Positions 1-10,224 of a stretch of DNA of 64,000 bases are shown piece by piece. The stretch is from the NCBI GenBank assembly GCA_033239525.1, contig BSYO01000031.1, positions 4,441,353 through 4,505,352 on the forward strand, in the 5' to 3' direction. The notes under the pieces were generated by a model. That model saw nothing but the letters and a program-made list of their open reading frames with translations, did not search any database and was not told where the DNA came from. Position 1 is the first letter of the stretch. Each line of letters begins with the position of its first letter. Origin of the DNA: Nepenthes gracilis. Taxonomy: Eukaryota; Streptophyta; Magnoliopsida; Caryophyllales; Nepenthaceae. Both the position numbers and the translations under genes were made by a program.

Positions 1-983
1 TTTATCATCCGGTACACATAATCGATCTCTAAATCTCAACACACCATCAGCCCGGATGTTACAATCAGCCCGAGACTCCTTACTCAAATCATTAACAATA
101 TCCATGAGGAACAAATCATTCACCTGTTTCTCCTTGACTTCATCAACTACCTCTGGTTGAATCTGAAAATACGACAGGAGCATCCTATCACCTTTGGCAT
201 AGCGTTGGATATCGCACTGCTTCAAATAATCTAACATCTCCATCTGTTTGACCTGTAGGTGCGCCACATAACCCGATCGGCGACTCAAGGCATCTGCTAC
301 CACGTTGGCCTTTCCTGGCTTGTACTGTATTTTACAATCATAATCCTTCAGGAAATCGAGCCATCTCCTTTGCCTCATGTTGAGTTCCTTTTGTGAGAAT
401 AAGTACTTCAAACTCTTATGAACGGAATACACAAGAAACTTCTCCCCATATAGATTATGTCTCCAAATTTTCAACGCAAACACCACGACAGCAAGTTCAA
501 GATCATGGGTAGGATAGTTTTTCTCGCGCACTTTCAATTGTCTAGATCCATATGCCACGGCTTTGCCGTGCTGCATCAACACACATCCTAGACCCGCTTT
601 AGAAGCGTCGCAGTACACCTCAAAGCCTCCAGAACCCTCTAGAATAATCAGCACCGGAGCGGTGGTCAAACGATCCTTTAGCTCCTGGAAGCTCAGATCA
701 TACTCTTCTGTCCACACAAACTTAGTCTCTTTCTTCAGCAACCGAGTCAGAGGCATCGCAATCTGAGAGAAATTCTCTACAAAGCGCCTGTAATATCCCG
801 CCATACCCAGAAAGCTCCTAACCTCAGTCACAGAAGTTGGTCGGCTCCAACTTGTAACAGCCTCTATTTTCTTGGGATCTACAGAAATGCACCATCAAAA
901 ATTACATGCCCCAAGAAGATCACCTTCTCGAGCCAGAACTCACACTTACTCAACTTGGCATACAGTCTCTCATCGCGGAGCAC
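1..983 (-). pseudogene. G1 RT thumb, RNase H and start of integrase (degraded)
   Basis: Reading on from the RT on the minus strand, several frames together give [20 protein letters not shown] (RT thumb), the RNase H entry [19 protein letters not shown] (about 480-560), then [16 protein letters not shown] and [12 protein letters not shown] (about 270-390). The usual catalytic or structural DHKSL is SVHKSL here, so its aspartate is lost. At the window edge [17 protein letters not shown] is the start of the integrase zinc-binding region. Multiple stops and frameshifts are present between 600 and 980. The rest of integrase and the 3' LTR lie outside the window. Confidence 0.8.
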
Positions 984-1726
984 CTAAAGTACCTTCATCA
1001 AATGAATTTCGTGCTCCTCATGATCTTTTGAGTAAATCAAGATGTCATCAATGAATACCACCACAAATTTATCCAAGTACGGCTTGAAAATCCTATTCAT
1101 CAAATCCATAAAAGCAGCTGGAGCATTTGTAAGGCCAAAAGGCATAACGAGAAACTCATAATGGCCATAACGTGTCCGAAAAGCTGTTTTAGTCACGTCC
1201 TCCGGCTCGATCCTCAGTTGGTAATAACCGGACCTCAAATCAATCTTGGAAAACACTCGAGATCTCTGCAACTGATCAAATAAGTCATCAATGCGTGGTA
1301 GAGGGTATTTATTTTTAATCGTGATCTTATTCAACTCACGGTAGTCAACACACAACCACAAGGACCCGTCTTTCTTCCTTACAAACAACACTGGTGCACC
1401 CCAAGGAGATACACTCGATCGGATAAAACCCTTGTCTAATAGCTCCTGTAGTTGCAACTTCAACTGCTTCAATTCAGCCGGAGCTATACGATAAGGGGAT
1501 TTAGAAACCGACTAGCACCAGGAACAACAACGATCTCAAACTCAACTTCCCGGTGTGGAGGCAATCCAGATAACTCCTCCGGAAATAGATCCTCAAAGTC
1601 ACAAACAATAAGGATGTCCTTAGCCAGCACACTATGACTTCCAGTAGTGCAGGCATATGCCAAATAAGCTCTACATCCACTACTCGTCAAATGCTTAGCA
1701 TGTAGAGCAGAGATCAACATAGGCAC
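984..1726 (-). pseudogene. G1 reverse transcriptase domain
   Basis: The region 1726-1484 encodes the protease-RT linker (FEDLFPEELSGLPPHREVEF), and 1472-984 encodes the RT palm and fingers. Visible motifs in order are [82 protein letters not shown] and the catalytic box [13 protein letters not shown]. The two aspartates of the FIDD box and the first-motif aspartate (KIDL) are present, so the active site is intact. A frameshift near 1480 separates linker from RT, and a stop follows at 984. RT copies the element's RNA into cDNA in the particle. Confidence 0.92.
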
Positions 1727-1761
1727 TCCCTTTTTTTTAATGCCCTGAAAGAAAAAAGGCT

Positions 1762-2532
1762 CTATTCCAGGATGTCAAAATAAACCCGCTTCAGAAAACA
1801 GTCGATACTAGCATGGTATTTAGCCAGCCAGTCCATCCCTAGGATCACATCAAAATCACCCATGTCTAACAACACTAAATCCACAACTAAATGGTTCCCA
1901 TTCACCTCAACCATACATCCCGGATACATCATATCAGTAACCACAGATGATCCGGTGAGAGTACACACAGATAATTCACAATCCAAAACACATAGGGCAG
2001 ATACGATATAACATACAAATTTCGGGGAAATGAAGAAATGGGTAGGCCCCGAGTCAAATAATATGGATGCAGAAACTCCACAAATAGAGAGAGTACCTTC
2101 CACGACATTCGGAGAGGCCTCCGAATCTTGAACAGCCACCGCGAAGGCTCTTGCCGAGACAATAAACTTCTTTCCTTCATTCCTCGGAGATAGTGGGCAG
2201 TTCCTGAGAATGTGGCCTTGTTGTCCACATCCGAAACACACTCCCGACATCTTACGGCATTCTTGTCCCGGATGTCTCTTCCCACAAAAGGTATAGTCAT
2301 CAGCCGATGCTCTGGTACCGGTCACTGACTGAGCCGGTACAATACTTTTTTCCTTGTCGGCAGCTCTAGTCCTCTTGAACGGTCCAGAAGACCTTGCAGT
2401 TGATCCTGTACTTACTCCCGCTCGGCTGGCGGTTCTCTTTGCATAGAACCTTTCTGTTTCCGTCTCCTTCTCATAGATTGCCGCTCTGTCCAAGATCTTG
2501 GCGTAAGTCTGAAACTTCAAAACAGACAACAA
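1762..2532 (-). pseudogene. G1 nucleocapsid zinc knuckle and aspartic protease
   Basis: This 256-residue open stretch starts with the end of Gag (FQTYAKILDRAAIYEKE) and carries one CCHC zinc knuckle, CFGCGQQGHILRNC, at residues ~99-112, which binds the element's RNA. The retropepsin-like protease follows: ILFDSGPTHFFIS holds the active-site DSG. The usual family motif is DSGATHSFIS, so the A-to-P and S-to-F changes next to the catalytic aspartate suggest relaxed selection. The later segment DVILGMDWLAKYHASIDC is the conserved flap-to-C-terminal part of gypsy proteases. The frame ends at a stop at 1762; the linker to RT continues in another frame from about 1726. Confidence 0.85.
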
Positions 2533-3144
2533 CTTCCTAATATCGTCTCATAGCCCTTGGAGGAACTTTTTAGCTTTTCTTTGTTCATCCTCCATATAAA
2601 ATGGTGCAAAGCGAGACAACTCCGTGAACTTAGCATCATATTATTTGACAGTCATGCTCCCTTGTCTCAGCCTCATAAACTCTTGCTCTTTTTGATCTCG
2701 GAGACTGGACGGAAAATACTTTTCCAGAAATGCCTCCTCAAACATCTCCCAGGTGATAGCTTCATTATGCACTCCCATTGCCCGCTTTTGCATGTCCCAT
2801 CAACTATCCGCTTCACCCTCCAATTTATACGCAGCAAATTTGACCTTTTCTTGGTCAGTACAGCCAAGCACATCAAATATCTTCTTCATTTTTTTCATCC
2901 ATACGTCCGCCTTAGCCGGATTAGGCTTTCCTAGGAAGCCCGGTGCTCTTTCAGCTGTGAACCTGTCATAAGTTGTAGGTCCAGGAGGTGCCGGAGCTGG
3001 CTCGGGTGTCGGAGCCATATACTTTTGCTCGACGGATTCTACGACATTAGTCATTCTTTCCAGTAGATTGATATAGGCAGCCTCTCTTTCATAGGGCGTG
3101 CTAGCGCCACCGCGGCCATTTCTCCCACCTCTTCTACTTACCAT
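2533..3144 (-). pseudogene. G1 gag (capsid region), broken
   Basis: This encodes the structural Gag protein that forms the cytoplasmic virus-like particle. The start at 3144 gives an MVSRRGGRNGRGG leader, which matches the basic start of plant gypsy Gags; a longer open frame begins at 3234 but adds no family-like sequence. The region around 2860-2960 reads FLGKPNPAKADVWMKKMKK, typical of the Retrotrans_gag domain that precedes the capsid fold. A stop follows EGEADS near 2800. Gag-like sequence (EEAFLEKYFPSSLRDQKEQE and following) continues in frame to about 2540 with two further stops. The next reading frame (1762-2532) carries the nucleocapsid and protease, so gag and pol were probably one reading frame. 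Confidence 0.8.
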
Positions 3145-3364
3145 CCTATAATCAAGACAAACATATAAATATAAGGACAATGATCCAATGAATAAGAAAG
3201 AAGTATTCAATAACTTTAAGGAATTTCTAACCAAGCCTAAGAACCAATCTCTTAAAGGTCCTAACTGTCTTAGCTTCCTCTACTTATTCCTACAGGAATT
3301 CTATTCAGAGATTCAAACCTATACTTCCGCTTTTCGATCGATCAATTCCTAAGGCATCTCAATT

Positions 3365-3375
3365 CTCTGATACCT
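3365..3375 (-). other. Primer-binding site of G1 (initiator tRNA-Met)
   Basis: The plus-strand CTCTGATACCT is the reverse complement of AGGTATCAGAG, one base away from the usual plant initiator tRNA-Met primer site TGGTATCAGAG. It lies two bases inside the LTR edge, which fixes the element's orientation as minus. Confidence 0.8.
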
Positions 3376-4369
3376 ATTGTGACGGAACGGATTTTTTTTT
3401 TATTCTGTCATTCATAACACAATTGAAAACCCAAACTCAACCAGTTAGGTGCAACACAGGATCACAGATGCCATCTAGGACCCATATACCTTTAACCATA
3501 ATAACTATTGCGGAAGTTATTCTAACACTTGTGGAAGCATTCATATTCATTCCGAAATATTCATTTTCGAGTACATAGCCAAAAATATTTAACCATAGAA
3601 GTCCATCAAGTCATTACAATAATATTTCTCCCAAAATAAACTTCCGAGGTCTTTGATAATTCTTCAGACAAGCTCTAATTACTCCAACTTGTCAGGCACA
3701 GGCTCTAAAGCTTCATCTATAGGGGGAAAAATATAAAACAGTGAGTCGGGGCTCAGCAAGGTATATGAACATGAACTGTAAAACGGTTATGCCAAAACGA
3801 TCATATAACCATGCAGAACCAGAACGTTCAATCAGTACATCATCTGGCAAAACAGTAAAAGCGTACTATAACGATATCAAACCTCAGTACGCTATAGACT
3901 GTAAAATAATAAACTGTAAACTTTGACAATACATGGTAAAACTGAAAATAATACCTCACTATACGATTCATTATCATTATTTTACTGTAATATAGCATAT
4001 CGATAAAACGGTACTTCATATTATTTTTCTCCTTGTACAAAGCCCCGAGGACGACTATCATTCCCTCCTGTACCAAGCCCCGAGGACGGCTATCATTATC
4101 TCCTTGTACCAAGCCCCGAGGACGGCTATCATTCATCTTTTTATCAAAAATCACTTTTTGAAATCAGACTTGCATAATATATCTTCAGCTATCTTTAAGT
4201 ATACATGAAAATTTCATCGGTACAGTTCGGTATATATTTTCGAAAACCAATTACACTTGGGGCCGGCTTAGGTTTTTATCAAGGAAGGGCCGGAGCTCTT
4301 TTCTTGTTAAGGAGCCGGTTTCATTTTCAGTACAAAAAAAAGCCGAAGTTCCTTTTTGACAGAGGCTGG

Positions 4370-4630
4370 TGTGCTTTTTGGACGGAGTGCTTTTCGGACG
4401 GAGTGCCTCTCGGACGGAGAGCTTTTCAGACGAGTACTATTCGCTCAAAGTGACGGAGTGATTTTCGCCAAAAGGGACGGAGTGCTTTTTACTCAAGGGG
4501 ACGGAGTGCTTTTTACTCAAGGGACGAAAGTGTTTTTACTTAAGGGACGGAGTGCTTTTTACTCAAGGGATGGAGTGATTTTTACTCAAGGGACGGAGTG
4601 CTTTTTACTTAAGGGGCGGAGTTCATTAAA
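4370..4630 (-). repeat. Tandem array in G1 LTR, ~23-bp unit
   Basis: On the plus strand, degenerate copies of GGACGGAGTGCTTTTTACTC follow one another about ten times, with shorter spacing at the left end and a change to GGCCGGAGTTC-type units at the right (4640-4870). Short open frames across it are by-products of the repeat. Confidence 0.8.
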
Positions 4631-4879
4631 AGTTGGAGTTCATTTCACATTAAGACCGGTGTTCATTTTAAGGCCGGAGTTCTTTTTCAACAAAAAGGAC
4701 GAAGTTGTTTTTCTCAGAGGACAAAACTTATTTTCTCAAAGGCCGGAGCTCATTTTCTCAAAAGCCGAGTTCATTTTCAATACAAAGCCATAGTTTATTT
4801 TACATTGAGGCCAGAGTTTATTTTAAAGCCAGAGTTCCTTTTTTTTTCCAACAAAAGGACGGAGTTCATATAGAAGGCC

Positions 4880-5130
4880 GTGTTCAATTTCAAGCAAATG
4901 CCGTTTTCATGCCAAATGCCGGTTTCATTTTATATGCCAAATGCCGATTTCATTTTACATACCAAATGCCGGTTTCGTTTTACACGCCAAATGTCGGTTT
5001 CATTTTATATGCCAAATGCCGGATTCGTTTTACATGTCAAATGCCGGTTTCATATTACATGCCAAATGCCGGTTTCGTTTTACATGCAAAATACCGGTTT
5101 CGTTTCACATGTCAAATGCCGGTTGTAACC
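4880..5130 (-). repeat. Tandem array in G1 LTR, ~21-bp unit with GCCGGTTTC core
   Basis: About eleven copies of a unit near CAAATGCCGGTTTCATTTTA stand head to tail. Because the unit is a multiple of three, all three forward frames stay open and give repetitive peptides, which should not be read as proteins. The GCCGGTTTC core recurs in the G2 and solo LTR arrays. Confidence 0.85.
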
Positions 5131-5407
5131 TTTGGTCCGGATTTCATGTAAGTTAAGAATGTAGGAAAACAGGCGTCATAAACTTCAGAACAGATTCGAA
5201 CGAAAACTAAAAATGTGTTAACGTCCGATTACTTGTAGCAAAACAGAGTGCAGTATATTTGCAAATGAACTAAAAACTAAACTTAAAAAAAACGACGTCC
5301 GAAGTAACTTGCCTGAGAGTTGATTCCTAGATTTTTACCGTCTTGAAGCTTTTTTTTTCCCCGTCACTCTCTTCCTTCTGCTTACCTGTGCACCAACAAG
5401 TGCAGGG

Positions 5408-5415
5408 TTTATATA
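5408..5415 (-). promoter_or_regulatory. TATA box of the G1 LTR
   Basis: TATATAAA on the minus strand, in the context CTCTATATAAACCCTGC, lies about 410 bp inside the 5' end of the LTR. The solo LTR has CTATAAATA at the matching place (56514-56522) and G2 has a TATATA at 12398-12406. Transcription would start about 30 bp further left, so the tandem arrays of this LTR fall in the transcribed leader. The site is predicted from motif and position only. Confidence 0.5.
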
Positions 5416-5822
5416 GAGGAGGGGTTCGGTGGAGTAAGTCACTTACTCCCGTACTTGTTTGCAGACGGTAGCTGGAGTAACCAGATTAGTTTACCTTTCC
5501 CATTTGGTCGCCGCCTAGTTGAATTCTAACTAAATCCTAAAGTTTACTTTTGTCTTTCGTTGTATTAATTTATTCCGGCCAACTGCTCCTTATAAAACTA
5601 TTTATTGCCAACGCTGCCGGTGGACTCTTACTTCCAAAACTGGTGAGTCATTTCGCATGGCCGGTCTTGGTTTAACAAGGATGAGCCGGACTTATTTGAT
5701 ACTAAGGAAAGGCCGAATTTGGTTGAGGCTTAAGGTGGCCTGTTTAGATTTCAAGCTTAAGAGCCGGTCTATATTTTGTATTTCGGTCAACACTTTGAGC
5801 CATTTGATTTTGGGATCTCACA

Positions 5823-6141
5823 ACAGGTGATCGTGAGTTTCTCCAGAATTCTTACATAGAATGCTAATGTTGGCTTGATGCACAAATCTCCCTATTCTGT
5901 CAAGCGTGGTCAGCTTGCCTAATATGGCAAGCCATAATATGAACGCATGTGATGGAATATGATTTGGACCCCAGACGATATAGGACCAGTTGCTTTTGGC
6001 CGCGGTTCCTTGGAAAATGCGGTAAGCTGATCGGGTGGTAAACTCACCATTTGGTTCAGCAGTCCATCTGATTGTATCTTTTCTATCTGGATCAGGGCAG
6101 TCATCAGGCATGCCGTCAATGATCTGAAGGAAACCTACCAA
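5823..6141 (-). pseudogene. LINE (non-LTR) fragment, zf-RVT domain
   Basis: The minus-strand translation reads RWTAEPNGEFTTRSAYRIF, then HIPSHAFILWLAILGKL and LTTLDRIGRF, ending in GETHDHLL. This is the zinc-binding reverse-transcriptase-associated domain (zf-RVT) found near the C-terminus of plant LINE ORF2. The cysteine pair expected before GETHDHLF is changed (ILCKNSGETHDH keeps one cysteine). The fragment is cut exactly where the G1 LTR ends at 5822, so G1 landed inside it. RT and endonuclease domains are not visible upstream. Confidence 0.8.
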
Positions 6142-6972
6142 ATGAATACAAGGATATAGGTAGCCCTTACAAGTTTTCAGGGGAGAGAACCTGTTTCATA
6201 AGCAAAGCAGGTAAATTATTTTGATACGTAACATGGGACAACTACTTCCATTGAAAAAGGAACATACCGTGCTCTGTAGGTTTCAAGGTCATAATTGCAA
6301 CCTTCACATAAAAATCAAAAGAGGATGAGCATCGCAGTGGAAGAAGACTTCCATTATGGCTAATTTTCCATCAATACACAACCCCCTGGACGAAATACTT
6401 ACACCTCCCTAATGTCGTGAATCCACCTATAAATTCTAGTGAGTGCAAAGTTCCCTCCACATTGACAAAAACGTGAAATTTTGCATCATCTAACACTAAG
6501 AGACATACATTGCGTGTACTATTGTGCATCTCATGAAAACTAAGCTTATTTCAAATTGAATAGAAAAGTCATTATGGATGACGTGCCCATGGACAAAGCA
6601 GAATGGTGAAAAATAGATATTATTTAGCTACTTTTTTTTTTCCTTTCTATTTTCCTTTTTTAAATTTAGCATTACATTTTCATCATTATTAGCAATGGTT
6701 GAAGCAACACTTTATGGAATGCAATAGCTGCGTTCACTATGTCATAGACATACCTTCGCTCCTACACTTGGAATAATAGGAGCCTAAATTTTATTGTTTT
6801 CTTGGACACTTATGCAACATCATTGCTTTTTGCTGCGTGATACTTCTTGAAGTGTTTAGACAAGCTTGGTGAAATGCATTCTTTTATTGCTTTTTATTTA
6901 CTTACCTTTTTATAACATAGTTCACCTATAATTGGTTTATTAACACTAACTTTTTTCTTATTTACATTTTAG
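6142..6972. other. Unassigned sequence between LINE and CACTA relics
   Basis: No open frame of note and no domain I recognise on either strand. The stretch is moderately AT-rich with short T runs. The 5' terminus of the neighbouring CACTA element may lie here, but I could not find a convincing CACTA-starting end. Confidence 0.4.
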
Positions 6973-8088
6973 GATGGATAAAAGTTGAATAAATTATAAG
7001 ACTGTTAATGACAGACAAAAGCCAAAGTATAGAAAAAGAGCCATCCAATTTCTTGATTTTATATTTTCAAAAGTTAAAAATCGGGATAAGATATGTTGTC
7101 CATGCAATAATTGTAATAATCTTTTTTATCAAGATAGGAAAATGATTTTTAACCATTTAATCATATATGGGATATTAAGGGATTACAAACATTGGATTTT
7201 TCATGGAGAAGAAGAAAATTACTCTACTAGTGATGAGGGATATGATGATGATGGTAAAGAAAGCAGAGATAGTGATTTCGAATATGATGATACTATTTCT
7301 TTGATCCATGACGCCACAAATGTTAGAAATATAGATTTTAGTGAAGATGTCGACCATGTAGGTGATGAAACTGATCAAAATGACGCAGCGCCTGAAAATT
7401 TGTATAGACTTATGAAAGATGCTAAACAAAAATTGTTTCCAAGTTGTGATCGTTTCACTAAATTGGAATTTATTTTACATCTTTTTCATTTGAAATGCAT
7501 TAATGGTTGGAGTGATAAATCTTTCTCAATACTACTGAATTTATTAAAACTAGTATTCTTCCATGATAGTAATTTTTCAAGTAACTCTTATGAAGTAATG
7601 AAGTATACAAGAGATTTATGATTGGATTATGTTAAGATTGATGTTTACAAGAATGATTGTATCTTTTTTCGAAATGTATATGAAAAATATCAAAACTACC
7701 AATTTGTGGGTGTTCGATGTGAAAAATTGATAATGATAAAGGGAAAAAAGTTCTGCATAAAATTCTTCATCATTTTCCACTAATACATAGATTTCAAAGG
7801 TTTTACATGTTTTTAAAAATAGCATCTCATATGCGATGGTATAAAGATTATTGTCATTATCACCATGAAGATTATTGTCAATTGCTTGCTGTAGTTAAAT
7901 TTTATTATGACTTGGCTGTACAGTTTACATGTTGCTCGTTAAAGGCGAAAATTGCAAGGTCGTTTGATAAAAATAGGAAGCAAACTTGTGATCAATCTAG
8001 TGAGCCTGCTAGCGAAACTGCAAGCCAATCTAAAGTCTTAAAAAGCCAGCTGGCTTTCTCTTCCTCGACCGATCGTGTGTTAAAATAA
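6973..8088 (+). pseudogene. CACTA (En/Spm) TNP2-like transposase, broken
   Basis: The start MDKS followed by a stop, then FLDFIFSKVKNRDKICCPC, NNCNNLFYQD and LRDYKHWIFHGEE, is the N-terminal transposase-associated domain of plant CACTA TNP2 proteins, which has the Cys cluster CCPCNNC. From 7142 an acidic linker leads to LYRLMKDAKQKLFPSCDRF and the beginning of the Transposase_21 domain (KYTRDLGLDYVKIDVYKND). The stop at residue 5, the frameshifts after 7621 and the loss of the catalytic core show it is dead. From about 7850 the frame no longer resembles the family, which points to a deletion before the 3' end. Confidence 0.75.
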
Positions 8089-8689
8089 GTGGAGATTAGA
8101 GCATTTGAGGGGATGTTAAAAATATTATTTTTCATATTTGTTTAGTTTATTCCTGAGCATAATTAGATTATATTGAGATATTTAGGATTATATCAGAGTT
8201 ATTTGAAAAATAACTAATTGCCTATAACAGTCGGACATTTAAAAAAATAAAAAATCAGACTAGATGATCTTAACATTTAAAGGAGGTATATATGCAAGTT
8301 CAAGTTTAGGTTATAAATTATAAATTTCGAGTATTTAATGCATGAATCGGCTAATTGTTATCTTTTTTTTTTATCTGATTGACATTTTGAATTATTTATT
8401 GATTAAATCTTCAATATTACTTGATAACCTTTGAGCTGTGTAAATTATTTTGATATGATAATTAGGTTGTAAACTCTAATTAGTATTTTGGGCAAAGTGT
8501 CAGGGTATTAGTAGCATCAGAAGCATCAGAAGCCCTTCAATTCAGAAACCAATTTTTTTTTTTTTTACATTAGAAGCTATTTTTTTTTTAAAATTGTTGT
8601 AAGACAATTTGATATTTGTGTTAAAATAAATTTGATATTTGTGTTAAATTTTTATCCATTAAAGTATGTATTTTAAATGTAAAATTATA
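8089..8689. other. AT-rich unassigned sequence inside or beside the CACTA relic
   Basis: No coding signal. GAGGGGATGTTAAAAATATT at about 8108 looks like a polypurine tract joined to a TG-starting LTR, but no matching LTR end was found, so I leave it unassigned. Confidence 0.35.
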
Positions 8690-8957
8690 GACTTTTTGTG
8701 GTAATTATTTGTCATTAAATATAATATTTAGTGACAAATTAAAAATGTATTTTAATAACAAAATTATTTTGTCACTATAGAATATTATTTAGTGACATTA
8801 TTTTTTATCACTAAAAAAATCTTTTAGTGACAAAATAAAAATTTATCACTAAAGGTTTAGTGACGATTTAATATTTTGTCATTAAAAGTTTTAGTAATAA
8901 ATTTATAATCATTAGTGACAAATTATTTTGTTACTAATGATTAATATTGTTATAGTG
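8690..8957 (+). repeat. CACTA subterminal repeats and 3' terminus
   Basis: TTTAGTGACAAA-type 10-12-mers occur about ten times in both orientations (TTTGTCACTA and TAGTGACAAA) and lead to the end GTTATAGTG at 8957, whose reverse complement starts CACTA. Dense short subterminal repeats in both directions ending in CACTA are the hallmark of En/Spm elements, where they bind the accessory TNPA-type protein. No 5' end was found, so the element is probably truncated. Confidence 0.65.
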
Positions 8958-9057
8958 AGAAAAATATCGGATGCATCAAGTTGTGCTTCAATCAATCAAA
9001 GAGAAGATTTTTTTAGCCCCTTTTATGTTCAACATGGATATATCCCCAGGAATGATT
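8958..9057 (+). pseudogene. Relic of an older copia gag N-terminus, split by K1
   Basis: At 9015-9048 the frame SPFYVQHGYIP resembles the SPFYLHPSDNP start of the copia gag N-terminal domain (UBN2_3/gag_3 type). When K1 and its TSD copy are skipped, the reading continues at 23452 as MIMVALFLKGDNCT, like the family's GMVLV..PLNGDNY. One frameshift is needed. If right, K1 landed in an older dead copia element. The match is short and the call is tentative. Confidence 0.4.
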
Positions 9058-9877
9058 TGTTGGTATATATGGTCGTTTCCGTATGGGACGACCAAACAGT
9101 AAAAGCCAGTTAATGGGATGTTGACCGGTTGTAAGGAGAAGTTGGTCAATAGATAGTAAACCATCCACCAGAGAATGCAATATGGCCTGAGGACCTGTGT
9201 ACAATATAGCCCGAGGACTTGTGCACACATAACGGCCGAGGATTTTGTATAAAGACCAAAGTCTTTGATAAGGGGCTGAGGTATTTGTATAACGATCGAT
9301 GACTCAGATTATCGCCCGAGGACTCTAAATATCGACTAGAGTCTCTGATTAATGTCTAAGGACCTTTGTCAATGCTTGGAGACTTTAACACTTGTGAAGT
9401 CTTCACAAGTAGCTTTTCAAAAGGATAGACTTTCAGAATGATGATTGGAAAAGGAAGTCAACTCCTCCCGACAGGATGACACTTTGCAGAGTCAGTGGCA
9501 TTTTGCAGAGTCGGTGGCAGGTAATTTTGTGCACACTTGCTGCCTAGTGTAGGTGGTCAGATTGTGTATATATATATGTATACGTGTGCGCCAGTATATG
9601 TATGTCTTGAGAATGAGCAAGAACTCGAGAGACAAGCGTGAGTGAAGAAATACAGAGAAGTAAAGAGTGTAATTTACTCTTGCTATCTATTCTTCAAAGG
9701 GTTTCTGTAACTATTTTTTGATATTGAGTTTTTTGTGGACTAAGTACCCCATGATTTTTTTCTTTTAGGATATTCCACGTAAAATTATGTGTTTTCATTT
9801 TTCTCTTCACCTCCCTACTTGTTAACTGTCATTTTTTCCTTCATGCTACTTAGTTAATCGATCGACTTTTCCTTATA
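9058..9877 (+). repeat. 5' LTR of K1 (820 bp)
   Basis: It starts TGTTGGTATATATGG and ends CCTTATA, where the other LTR ends CCTTACA. It contains TTGACC/GGTCAA W-box cores near its start, several CGAGGACT-type modules (9190-9370), and a (TA)n-rich TATA region at 9566-9578. Confidence 0.9.
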
Positions 9878-9879
9878 AG

Positions 9880-9890
9880 TGGTATCAGAG
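9880..9890 (+). other. Primer-binding site of K1 (initiator tRNA-Met)
   Basis: TGGTATCAGAG, an exact match to the usual complement of the plant initiator tRNA-Met 3' end, lies two bases after the 5' LTR. Confidence 0.9.
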
Positions 9891-9913
9891 AGAGGTTATG
9901 AATTTTTGGTTGT

Positions 9914-10224
9914 ATAGCGTCGTCATCGAAGAACTTGCTATTTAGTGTGAAGTAGCTTAATAGGTAAAATAATTTTATCCTTTGGTAAGAAAGGGTAAAA
10001 AATATTTTAATCTGGGAAGGAACGGTGAAAGCCCTTTGGAGGAGGAAAGAGAAGCCAGAGAATATGATGGAGGAAGAATGGCAAGATAAGAGGGATCTTG
10101 GTAACTGCACTATCAAGTTATGTCTTATGGACAACACTCTTTAGGAGTTCATTGGCCTGTCAGACTCAATAGATGTCTGGGAAAAGCTTGAGAGCTGGTA
10201 CAAATTTAAGTCCCTAATAACAAG
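9914..10224 (+). pseudogene. K1 gag, first part
   Basis: This is the N-terminal half of a copia Gag. The start codon is ATA where K2 has ATG GCG. Readable pieces are ERVKNIL, EEEWQDKRDLGNCTIKLCL and DVWEKLESWYKFKSLITS, as in the UBN2 gag domain. In-frame stops occur near 9950-9985. The gene is interrupted at 10224 by insertion of G2 and resumes at 18942, where the reading continues as LHVKKQFYGLRLSEG, directly confirming the nesting. Confidence 0.85.

Larger units (their letters stand above)
1..5822 (-). mobile_element. Ty3/gypsy LTR retrotransposon G1, truncated by window edge
   Basis: The element reads right to left. From 5822 downward there is a 2.4 kb 5' LTR, a primer-binding site, gag, a zinc-knuckle plus protease segment, reverse transcriptase and RNase H, and the window ends at the start of integrase. 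The order PR-RT-RH-IN is that of Ty3/gypsy. RNase H motifs such as [16 protein letters not shown] resemble the chromovirus (Tekay/Del-like) branch, but the chromodomain end lies outside the window, so the clade is an inference. The coding part has several stops and frameshifts, so this copy is dead. It is inserted in a LINE fragment; the probable TSD at the right edge is ACAGG (5823-5827), which cannot be confirmed without the left end. Confidence 0.9.
3378..5822 (-). repeat. 5' LTR of G1 (2445 bp)
   Basis: The LTR begins TGTGACGG and ends CTCACA on the plus strand, the TG...CA ends of an LTR. It lies directly beside the primer-binding site at 3365-3375. It shares the block GGATCACAGATGCCATCTAG near 3450-3480 with the two G2 LTRs and the solo LTR at 54430-56854, so all four belong to one family. 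It contains two tandem arrays (4370-4630 and 4880-5130) and three copies of a CCCCGAGGACG module (4040-4130). A TATA box on the minus strand at 5408-5415 puts U3 at about 400 bp and leaves some 2 kb of R plus U5. Confidence 0.85.

Noticed and set aside
4880..5156. Three overlapping open frames of 71-148 codons with repeated Cys/Phe peptides
   Set aside because: They are read through a tandem array with a unit of about 21 bp, which keeps all frames open. There is no conserved protein.
8089..8140. Polypurine tract and LTR start (GGGGATGTTAAAA)
   Set aside because: No matching LTR copy or right end was found, and the sequence lies within the CACTA relic region.
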